From: Pogonophryne albipinna
Lineage: Eukaryota > Chordata > Actinopteri > Perciformes > Artedidraconidae
DNA length: 64,000 nucleotides
Assembly (NCBI GenBank): GCA_028583405.1
Contig: JAPTMU010000115.1
Coordinates: 332,501-396,500, forward strand
Direction: 5' to 3'
Shown here: one piece after another, positions 21,601 through 33,600 of the stretch
Numbering within the stretch: position 1 is the stretch's first letter
Layout of the letters: each line of letters begins with the position of its first letter
Program-made: the position numbers and the translations under genes
The notes under the pieces: generated by a model
Told to the model about the DNA's origin: nothing
Databases searched by the model: none
Seen by the model: the letters and a program-made list of their open reading frames with translations, nothing else

Positions 21601-24600
21601 AACAAACGCCTTCTGCATCTCATCAGAAGGTGTTAGTCTGTGGAAGAACTAACGATGCACTGAAATATTGTACAAGTCTATCTGAACTGAAAGTATTATT
21701 TAGGAGCCAAATCATTAATGGTTATGAACAGGACCTGTGAAATCCCATTTGTTGTTATTTCTTCATCATCATCAGCCATTTCACCTGTGAGGATGTGTCC
21801 CAGATACTTAGTGTTACAGCAAACAGACAGCACCTGTTACTCGTTTTCATATATTAAACTGTGGGGTTTCTCTGGAAGTGTTTCCTTGTAGGATGTGAGG
21901 GTCTGAGGACAGAGGGTCTAAGGACAGAGGGTCTAAGGACGGAGGGTCTAAGGACGGAGGGTCTAAGGACGGAGGGTCTAAGGACGGAGGGTCTAAGGAC
22001 AGAGGGTCTGAGGACAGAGGGTCTGAGGACGGAGGGTCTAAGGACGGAGGGTCTAAGGACGGAGGGTCTAAGGACGGAGGGTCTAAGGACAGAGGGTCTA
22101 AGGACAGAGGGTCTAAGGACAGAGGGTCTGAGGACAGAGGGTCTGAGGACGGAGGGTCTGAGGACGGAGGGTCTGAGGACGGAGGGTCTGAGGACGGAGG
22201 GTCTGAGGACAGAGGGTCTGAGGACAGAGGGTCTGAGGACAGAGGGTCTGAGGATAGAGGGTCTGAGGACAGAGGGTCTGAGGATAGAGGGTCTGAGGAT
22301 AGAGGGTCTGAGGACAGAGGGTCTGAGGACAGAGGGTCTGAGGACAGAGGGTCTGAGGACAGAGGGTCTGTGCTGTTGTATTTGCTGTAAAGTGTCTCTA
22401 CTGTCGGCTATCTTTATTTTATGTTCAGCTCTTTGGCTCCACCAAACATCGCTTATAAATGTGCTTTATGAATAAAACTTGATTTGATATTCGTATAAAT
22501 TGAAGTCCTGGAGTTCAGGTATTGAGTCATCAATGAGTCACAGGTGATAACGCTGGAGCTCATTCTCATGTCTCACTGCTGCAGGTATTTTGGGGAACAG
22601 ATCGGGGAGGTGTTCACAGAGGAGGACTTCCAGCTGTACAAGTGAGTACAGAATCTTAAAGAAGGGGTTTTTAGTGCATGTAAACGGTCTGCAGAGGCTC
22701 AAATCCCTGTGTTTGCAAATACATACAAATATGTTCTTAACGTCTGTTATCCGTCACAGAAAACTCTGTCTTAACCTTTGTGACCGCTAACATTATGACT
22801 TATTTGAAGCATTAAGGGGCCAGGCGTCACTCTTTAGTGTCCCCTGGTCCCCCAGCTGTGTGCGTCACTCTTTAGTGTCCCCTGATCTCCCAGCTGTGTG
22901 CTTCACTCTTTAGTGTCCCCTGGTCTCCCAGCTGTGTGCGTCACTCTTTAGTGTCCCCTGGTCTCCCAGCTGTGTGCGTCACTCTTTAGTGTCCCTTGTT
23001 CTCCGAGCTGTGTGCGTCACTCTTTAGTGTCCCCTGGTCTCCCAGCTGTGTGCGTCACTCTTTAGTGTCCCCTGGTCTCCCAGCTGTGTGTGTCACTCTT
23101 TAGTGTCCCCTGGTCTCCCAGCTGTGTGCGTCACTCTTTAGTGTCCCCTGGTCTCCCAGCTGTGTGCGTCACTCTTTAGTGTCCCCTGGTCTCCCAGCTG
23201 TGTGCGTCACTCTTTAGCGTCCCCTGGTCTCCCAGCTGTGTGCGTCACTCTTTAGTGTCCCCTGGTCCCCCAGCTGTGTGCGTCACTCTTTAGTGTCCCC
23301 TGGTCTCCCAGCTGTGTGCGTCACTCTTTAGTGTCCCCTGGTCTCCCAACTGTGTGCGTCACTCTTTAGTGTTCCCTGGTCTCCCAGCTGTGTGCGTCAC
23401 TCTTTAGTGTCCCCTGGTCTCCCAGCTGTGTGCGTCACTCTTTAGTGTCCCCTGGTCTCCCAGCTGTGTGCGTCACTCTTTAGTGTCCCCTGGTCTCCCA
23501 GCTGTGTGCGTCACTCTTTAGTGTCCCCTGGTCTCCCAGATGTGTGCGTCACTCTTTAGTGTCCCCTGGTCTCCCAGCTGTGTGCGTCACTCTTTAGTGT
23601 CCCCTGGTCTCCCAGCTGTGTGCGTCACTCTTTAGTGTTCCCTGGTCTCCCAGCTGTGTGCGTCACTCTTTAGTGTCCCCTGGTCTCCCAGCTGTGTGCG
23701 TCACTCTTTAGTGTCCCCTGGTCTCCCAGCTGTGTGCGTCACTCTTTAGTGTCCCCTGGTCTCCCAGCTGTGTGCGTCACTCTTTAGTGTCCCCTGGTCT
23801 CCCAGCTGTGTGCGTCACTCTTTAGTGTCCCCTGGTCTCCCAGCTGTGTCACTCTTTAGTGTCCCTGTTCTCCGAGCTGTGTGCGTCACTCTTTAGTGTC
23901 CCCTGTTCTCCGAGCTGTGTGCGTCACTCTTTAGTGTCCCCTGGTCTCCCAGCTGTGTGCGTCACTCTTTAGTGTCCCCTGGTCCCCCAGCTGTGTGCAT
24001 CACTCTTTAGTGTCCCCTGGTCTCCCAGCTGTGTGCGTCACTCTTTAGTGTCCCCTGGTCTCCCAGCTGTGTGCGTCACTCTTTAGTGTCCCCTGGTCCC
24101 CCAGCTGTGTGCATCACTCTTTAGTGTCCCCTGGTCTCCCAGCTGTGTGCGTCACTCTTTAATGTCCCCTGGTCTCCCAGCTGTGTGCGTCACTCTTTAG
24201 TGTCCCCTGGTCTCCCAGCTGTGTGCTTCACTCTTTAGTGTCCCCTGGTCTCCCAGCTGTGTGCGTCACTCTTTAGTGTCCCCTGGTCTCCCAGCTGTGT
24301 GTGTCACTCTTTAGTGTCCCCTGGTCTCCCAGCTGTGTGTGTCACTCTTTAGTGTCCCCTGGTCTCCCAGCTGTGTGCGTCACTTTTAGTGTCCCCTGGT
24401 CTTCCAGCTGTGTGCATCACTCTTTAGTGTCCCCTGGTCTCCCAGCTGTGTGCTTCACTCTTTAGTGTCCCCTGGTCTCCCAGCTGTGTGCTTCACTCTT
24501 TAGTGTCCCCTGGTCTCCCAGCTGTGTGTGTCACTCTTTAGTGTCCCCTGGTCTCCCAGCTGTGTGCGTCACTCTTTAGTGTCCCCTGGTCTCCCAGCTG

Positions 24601-27600
24601 TGTGCATCACTCTTTAGTGTCCCCTGGTCCCCCAGCTGTGTGCGTCACTCTTTAGCGTCCCCTGGTCTCCCAGCTGTGTGCATCACTCTTTAGTGTCCCC
24701 TGGTCTCCCAGCTGTGTGCGTCACTCTTTAGTGTCCCCTGGTCTCCCAGCTGTGTGCGTCACTCTTTAGTGTCCCCTGGTCTCCCAGCTGTGTGCGTCAC
24801 TCTTTAGTGTCCCCTGGTCTTCCAGCTGTGTGCGTCACTCTAGTGTCCCCTGGTCTCCCAGCTGTGTGCGTCACTCTTTAGTGTCCCCTGGTCTCCCAGC
24901 TGTGTGCGTCACTCTTTAGTGTCCCCTGGTCTCCCAGCTGTGTGTGTCACTCTTTAGTGTCCCCAAAATAAAAAGTAGTGCAAAAAGTCTATATACATGT
25001 CAATAGAATATGAAATTAAATAATTTAAATTAAAACAAAATTAAATACGGTTTATTGCGGTATCTTATAAATCCCAAACTATTAAAGTGCAGTTGAAATC
25101 ATCCTTTTATTAAACTTTTTTTGACATCGTTTTTCCAGAGACGTGCGTGGGCGGATCCAGGCGGTGATTGCGGAGACGTTTGGTTTGGACCCGGCTCTGA
25201 TGTTCCTCACTAAGCCGACTTTCTTCTCCAGAATCAACAGTACCATCGCCCAGACCCAGCACGACGAGTACTGGCACCCGCACATCGACAAGGTGACGAG
25301 GAATGCAATAAAAACACACTTCTACCTCGGTAACTTTGAGAGAAGCACTAGTCTTTAAAAGTGGCTTCATCAAACAAATAATTTATTCACTAGAGTTAGA
25401 TTTTTAGAAATGGTACTGGGAGCGCCAACACATTGTAAGTGATAGGCTAAGGGGGCGGGACATCTCTAAGCTGTTGACCAATCACAACAGAGCCGGCCAG
25501 CTAACCAATCAGAGCAGCTCTGGTTTCAGACAGAGGGTGAAAAGAGGTGCTGCAGGCAGTATCACATTAGAGACACTACATACTGATATACACCTGAAGG
25601 TCAGCAGGAGAGGACTCTTTAAAGTAGAGACACTACATACTGATATACACCTGAACATCAGCAGGAGAGGACTCTTTAAAGTAGAGACACTACATACTGA
25701 TATACACCTGAACATCAGCAGGAGAGGACTCTTTAAAGTAGAGACACTACATACTGATATACACCTGAACATCAGCAGGAGAGGACTCTTTAAAGTAGAG
25801 ACACTACATACTGATATACAGCTGAACATCAGCAGGAGAGGACTCTTTAAAGTAGAGACACTACATACTGATACACACCTGAACATCAGCAGGAGAGGAC
25901 TCTTTAAAGTAGAGACACTACATACTGATATACACCTGAACATCAGCAGGAGAGGACTCTTTAAAGTAGAGACACTACATACTGATATACACCTGAACAT
26001 CAGCAGGAGAGGACTCTTTAAAGTAGAGACACTACACACTGATATACACCTGAACATCAGCAGGAGAGGACTCTTTAAAGTAGAGACACTACATACTGAT
26101 ATACACCTGAACATCAGCAGGAGAGGACTCTTTAAAGTAGAGACACTACATACTGATATACACCTGAACATCAGCAGGAGAGGACTCTTTAAAGTAGAGA
26201 CACTACATACTGATATACACCTGAACATCAGCAGGAGAGGACTCTTTAAAGTAGAGACACTACATACTGATATACACCTGAACATCAGCAGGAGAGGACT
26301 CTTTAAAGTAGAGACACTACATACTGATATACACCTGAACATCATCAGGAGAGGACTCTTTAAAGTAGAGACACTACTTACTGATATACAGCTGAACATC
26401 AGCAGGAGAGGACTCTTTAAAGTAGAGACACTACATACTGATACACACCTGAACATCAGCAGGAGAGGACTCTTTAAAGTAGAGACACTACATACTGATA
26501 TACACCTGAACATCAGCAGGAGAGGACTCTTTAAAGTAGAGACACTACATACTGATATACACCTGAACATCAGCAGGAGAGGACTCTTTAAAGTAGAGAC
26601 ACTACATACTGATATACAGCTGAACATCAGCAGGAGAGGACTCTTTAAAGTAGAGACACTACATACTGATATACACCTGAACATCAGCAGGAGAGGACTC
26701 TTTAAAGTAGAGACACTACATACTGATATACACCTGAACATCAGCAGGAGAGGACTCTTTAAAGTAGAGACACTACATACTGATATACACCTGAACATCA
26801 GCAGGAGAGGACTCTTTAAAGTAGAGACACTACATACTGATATACACCTGAACATCAGCAGGAGAGGACTCTTTAAAGTAGAGACACTACATACTGATAT
26901 ACACCTGAACATCAGCAGGAGAGGACTCTTTAAAGTAGAGACACTACATACTGATATACACCTGAACATCAGCAGGAGAGGACTCTTTAAAGTAGAGACA
27001 CTACATACTGATACACACCTGAACATCAGCAGGAGAGGACTCTTTAAAGTAGAGACACTACATACTGATATACACCTGAACATCAGCAGGAGAGGACTCT
27101 TTAAAGTAGAGACACTACATACTGATATACACCTGAACATCAGCAGGAGAGGACTCTTTAAAGTAGAGACACTACATACTGATATACAGCTGAACATCAG
27201 CAGGAGAGGACTCTTTAAAGTAGAGACACTACATACTGATATACACCTGAACATCAGCAGGAGAGGACTCTTTAAAGTAGAGACACTACATACTGATATA
27301 CACCTGAACATCAGCAGGAGAGGACTCTTTAAAGTAGAGACACTACATACTGATATACACCTGAACATCAGCAGGAGAGGACTCTTTAAAGTAGAGACAC
27401 TACATACTGATATACACCTGAACATCAGCAGGAGAGGACTCTTTAAAGTAGAGACACTACATACTGATATACACCTGAACATCAGCAGGAGAGGACTCTT
27501 TAAAGTAGAGACACTACATACTGATATACACCTGAACATCAGCAGGAGAGGACTCTTTAAAGTAGAGACACTACATACTGATACACACCTGAACATCAGC

Positions 27601-30600
27601 AGGAGAGGACTCTTTAAAGTAGAGACACTACTTACTGATATGTCCTCTTTAAAATGCAGATTTTTGTATTTTCAAAGAATGGTTTAATCGTACGTTTCCT
27701 TTCTGCATCCCTACACAGTGTTGGATTTGCATAACTTGGGTCTAATTGCAAAGCTTAGACTCCAGTGGATCCAATGAGCCCAGTTGAGTTTATGCGTGAT
27801 GATGTAAATTCCTCTAATTAGCCGCTAATTGCAATGCGACCAACTTTGAAACTTGTTTTCGCTGAATAAAATGGCACTGCAGAAGTTTAGAAAGTTTTAG
27901 AAACAGCTTCTCTTCAAGCATCTCTTTGAGTACGTTGTATTCCCCTTTAAGGCAGACCCTTCATTTCCTGCAGCCCCTCTGTTGTGTTCATGCACACATA
28001 CTAGTGAATATAATATGAAAGTTATAAATATTCATGCAGTTTTACTCACTCCCTGCTTTGCTCTTTGTTCGTTGTCGGGACGTCGGAGTTGCTCTGGGAT
28101 CGAGAGACGACCCCGAGGCGAGTTTTAAACACATGGGATTTCAGTGAGAACGTTTTTACTACTTGTTTAGTTAAAAGTGGAGAAATGTAAAGAAGGATAC
28201 ATCCTCAACTGATAGAGACTGGGGTTAGTGGGATACTGGGAATGTATTTAACTTACGAGAAGCTGGAGAAACCTACTGCAGCAGGAAGTACCACAGGAAA
28301 CGTTTTTAAATATATTTGTAGACGGATTTGTATAGACCTATAGCATGGCAAATGCGCAGTGTAGCTGTGTGCGTCACTCTTTAGTGTCCCCTGGTCTCCC
28401 AGCTGTGTGCGTCACTCTTTAGTGTCCCTTGGTCTCCCAGCTGTGTGTGTGTGTCACTCTTTAGTGTCCCCTGGTCTCCCAGCTGTGTGCGTCACTTTTT
28501 AGTGTCCCCTGGTCTCCCAGCTGTGTGCGTCACTTTTTAGTGTCCCCTGGTCTCCCAGCTGTGTGCGTCACTTTTTAGTGTCCCCTGGTCTCCCAGCTGT
28601 GTGCGTCACTCTTTAGTGTCCCCTGGTCTCACAGCTGTGTGCGTCACTCTTTAGTGTCCCCTGGTCTCCCAGCTGTGTGCGTCACTCTTTAGTGTCCCCT
28701 GGTCTCCCATCTGTGTGCGTCACTCTTTAGTGTCCCCTGGTCTCCCAGCTGTGTGCGTCACTCTTTAGTGTCCCCTGGTCTCCCAGCTGTGTGCGTCACT
28801 CTTTAGTGTCCCCTGGTCTCCCAGCTGTGTGCGTCACTCTTTAGTGTCCCCTGGTCTCCCAGTTGGGTGCGTCACTTTCTAGTGTCCCCTGGTCTCCCAG
28901 CTGTGTGCGGCACTCTTTAGTGTCCCCTGGTCTCACAGCTGTGTGCGTCACTCTTTAGTGTCCCCTGGTCTCCCAGCTGTGTGCGTCACTTTTTAGTGTC
29001 CCCTGGTCTCCCAGCTGTGTGCGTCACTTTTTAGTGTCCCCTGGTCTCCCAGCTGTGTGCGTCACTCTTTAGTGTCCCCTGGTCTCCCAGCTGTGTGCGT
29101 CACTCTTTAGTGTCCCCTGGTCTCCCAGCTGTGTGCGTCACTCCCCTGGTCTCCGTTGTGTTTTGAGTTTCTGCAGCTTTTAGTAAACGCTGCATGTCTC
29201 CTCAAGCTGCTGAAGATGTTTCTTCATGTGGAACCTTTGGGTTTTTATACCTGCATCCTTTCTGAAGCTGCAGCGTGTTTCTCCTGGTGGAAGAGTTTTG
29301 GGTTGTTGTTGTACTCTTTAAATGCATGATTGCTTTTTTAACCAGCTGGTGTTCACACAGTCTTTCCATCAGCAGCAAGAGAGGCAGAAGTCTGCAAAGA
29401 AAAAACGGCACATTTATTTCGCTGCCGTTAATGAGATGAAAACACGGTGACATCGCATCAGGAATATGATCGATGAGGAGAGACGTCAGAGGACATTTAC
29501 AGTTAAATGAGGGTTGGGTTCGCCAATTAGTTCCAAAGCTGGCGTTGCAGACAGATGGAGGAAGAGGGGAGGGTCCTTCCAGAGTATATCCTCCCAGCTG
29601 TCGAGGGGATGAGGTGACAAATATTAATAAAGGAGAGGAATACTCCACGGGAAGCCGAGTCAACAGAAGCTGTCCATCCATAAATAACGTCCATCTGGAG
29701 TTCAACACACGCATAAAATGAAGTTTAAACTTTGAAACTAAACGTATTAGCTAATAAGAGGAGACAACACATTCTAAGGAGATTGGGAGAAAGACATTAG
29801 GGGATTTTTTTCGCTCGACTAAAATCTTGTCGGGGAAAGAAACTCTTGAGGGAACACCTCTTTTTAGACTTTGCAGACCATTGACATGCACTAAAACCTA
29901 TATCACACACTAAAGGAAAGGGAAAACTCCAAAAACGTAGTTACGTCTGTCTATTGAAGTTCATTCGTGAAGATTATCGGGCTGAAAAAGATGTGTAGTA
30001 TCATAAAGGTTTGCTGTTTTATAAAATAATCCCTTTGGCCTTCGTCAACACAATGGTAAGATCTGGTTTGGCCAAAAAAATATCCACTCATGCTAACGTG
30101 CTAAACTAAGATCGAGAACTTAAAGAGCCTGTGACACGAGTTTCCCCCATCATCCAAACCCATCAATTTGAGTAAATATTGTCCCCTTGAAAACCGTTAC
30201 TGAACTGATTTTGGATATTTGTACTTTGATAACCATTAATCTGCCCTTCAATGTTGACCATTTTCTGGATCTTCTCGGGGATTCTTCAAGTCCCGCCAAA
30301 TGATGTGTGACGTCATTGCGGGCACAGCGCTCCAGCTGCACCGTTCAGGATCCCAGCATCTGCATGTAAACACGATGGCGCACACAGCAGCAAGCTCAGA
30401 CAGCGATGACAGTTTAATTTTGAACGTGTCTGAGAGCTCATATGAGGCTGAAGGATCGGTTTATGTTGTATCTGTTAGAAGTTTAGGAATTAGGTGCGTC
30501 AATATGGGCGATAATACGGTTATGTAGTCAGTGGTGGACTGGGACTAAAAATCATCCCGGGACTCTCGACCGGCCCACTTCGGTACCGCTAGTAAATTGT

Positions 30601-33600
30601 CAACGGGGGGATGTCGGGGGCGGAGGGTGCTGTAGGTGCTGTAGGCTAGGGAAGGCTAAGCCTTCCCAAATATTTGTGTCACTGCATCCTGGTAAAATAC
30701 AAATATAATGTATAATGTCTGTGTCTTTGACATTAGCGCTGCTAGCCACCTGTGCCCTGTACTACGAAGCCAGTTCAACATACCCTGGATATGTTTGAGT
30801 AACAAAAAAACGAACAACAACAAACTAACAAACGAGATCTCGCTAAGCGGTCCTACGACGCTGGTTATTAACTCGGTAAATCAAGCCAGGGTTTCTCTCT
30901 CCAGCTGAGAGCGCGTTCACGTCTAAGACACGAGTGGATCTGACTTTAATTACATTTGACTTGAGTGTTTCGTCAACATAATGTGTTGCTTAAAATAATA
31001 CGTCTGCATCCAGTATGTGACACTGTAAGTGTTGCACGGCCAGATATGGCTGGAGAAGCTGACTCGGATAAGGAAATATATGATATATTATGATATTATA
31101 TGATCGATGATCTGATTGATGATGTAATATGAATGATAAGTGCGACAGGTCGGCGTCTTCTCTGCATACGGCAGTTTAAACTGTATTTCCTTTATCCTGT
31201 AATATGACTTGAGAGATTTAAACTCCGCACACTGAGTTGATCTCTTTTCTATAGACGCCGGAGGCGGGCAGCGTCAGGTAAAAGAAGTTATTTAGCCTTC
31301 CCAAACCTGAGCCTCACGCGCCGCCTATGGGGGATGTACTAGTGACTTATCCGACCGGCCCACTTCGGTACCGGCCCATCGGGATTCGTCCCGATGGCCA
31401 GTCCGCCACTGCACCCAGCCCATGTAAACTGTCAACAGGGGGAGCCTCGCTGCGGGGAAACGGTGGACCTAGTGTCCCGATCGGAGTGGGAATAATAATA
31501 ATAATAATCCGTGCATTTTATCCATTAATTTCCCCAACATTGTGGTAAAAAAAACCACACGTTTAATCCATGTTGGTGTACTACAACTACAAAAAGCATC
31601 GGTTTGTTTTCTCATCAGGAAATGCAGACCGGCTCAAACAAACGATTTTTAATCATCATCCTCACGATCATTTAATGTGATTCATATGTTCGCCGAATTG
31701 ACATGAAAGCACTAATAAATGTAGTTTCATCCACGTGAGTTTACAACTACAAAAATAATCGATTTGTTTTTATATCACATCCTACGGGAGGAAATTCAGC
31801 AGCTCTCACTACCGATTTGTAATCCTAATTTAATCATCATCTTCACCACGATCATTTATGTTTATGTTCACCGAATTGACATGAAAGCACTGACAAATAT
31901 GAATATACTGTAGTCAACTTCATTACAACGTTATTAATGTGCCTAAACTCAGTAATTCACCATTTCTACGCATGACAACACACTTTGTCCGTGTTTCGCT
32001 CTCTCACCGCACAGTGAAGAGTTCCCGCATTGACGTCACTTCCGGCTTCCCCCAAAACTTCAAAATGACTCGAAGGAATTTCTCCGCGATGTTCGAAATT
32101 ATTGATATTTATCGGAACGGTATCGCATCTTCTTTTTTAAACTGACTGTTCGAGATGACTAGTAGCCCAATATTTCATTGCACAACAGTTGTTGGGATGC
32201 TGTCACAGGCTCTTTAAAGGGAAATGCACTTGTTGATGTCTTCTCTCCATCACTATGTGTCCCCGGTGTGTCCCCGGTGTGTCGGGGAACTCACGCAGCG
32301 TCAGAAAATAAACCCCTCTCTCTTTTCCTCCGTATCCAAATCTCTAAAAACGGGGAACAACGGAGCTGATCCAGATTTGCGTCCGATATGACGTAATATC
32401 TGAAATGTGGACCCACGGCCCAATCAGAAACGTTGCTATCAGAAACAATGCCCGACTGTTTTGGACGTAATATGGTCGGTGTTTACATTAGCATGCTAAC
32501 ACTCAGAGCTAACCTGTACTGGAGAGCATGTGTGTGAAGAAGCAGGAAGTAAAAAGGAACTCACCTTGTGGTATAACCGGCAAGAGAGAAAGCCTTTGAG
32601 CTCCAGACTGTTTCAGAGAGAATCCTTGATAATCCATGATATGGCGTTTCATCACGGCAGCATTTAGTTTAGACCAGGGGGGTCAAACCAGTCGATCGAC
32701 CGGTCGATCGCGAGATGTGTCTAAAAATAGAACAACAATATTCAGTTTTCTCGTTAATGTCCTATAACATAATCTTCCTGTGCCAGAATATGCACTTGAA
32801 CACATCAAAGCTTTGTGATTGGCCGGCGTCACCCCATGTGTCGGGGGGTGGCTGGTGGGCAGTGCACTAGTTCGCTGACGTTGTCCGTGTCAACAGGAGT
32901 GACAGTCCGCACACACACAAGACCGCAATTATGGGAGAAGCAAAAAAGCCCAAAATATATAATTTCCACTCCGAGTGGGAGGATGATTGTTTTTGTATCT
33001 ATTCCAATTCAAAGTCCATCTGTCTCTCATCTGTCTCTCATCTGTCTCTCATCTGTCTCTCATCTGTCTCTCGTCTGTCTCTCATCTGTCTCTCATCTGT
33101 CTCTCATCTGCAATGCGAGCGTGGCTTTATCGAAGAAGGGTCATTTAGGAGCGGCATTTCAAAACAGTGCACAAACGCTACGAGACGGAATTCCCTCCTA
33201 ATTCTGCCCTACGCTCCCAAAAGGGGAGGAGCCTGAAAGGACAGCTAAATGCACAGCAGTCCATTTTCACCAGGCCCAACAACAAGAGCAAGGCTGCTCC
33301 AGAGCATCTTAACGTGTCAGTCACGTTCCAGAGAAACACATGAAGTCTTTCAAAGACGGCGAAGTTGTGTAAGAAGCATTCCTGGAGGCTGTGATGCGCT
33401 TTTGGGGGACAGTAAAAATAACAGAAGCATTGAAACAGGTTTTTGATATAATAAAAACTCAAGTTAGATACCGTTATTAATCAGCTGTGAGTTTTAGTTT
33501 GTTTGAACTTATTCATTATAATTATTGTACAAAATGGTATAAGAATGCAAACTTAAATTGATTATAGTCTATTATCAATTCAGGTTAAGAAGCTAGTGTT

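Noticed and set aside
21861..22475. A 204-codon frame of EGLRT repeats
   Set aside because: A 15-bp minisatellite with five codons per unit and no stop; embedded in a dispersed repeat.
25474..27687. Open frames of 737 and 695 codons on opposite strands
   Set aside because: Same artefact of the 57-bp period in array 2.
29202..29714. A 170-codon minus-strand frame
   Set aside because: No recognisable domain, no splice or promoter support, in an OGFOD3 intron between repeats.
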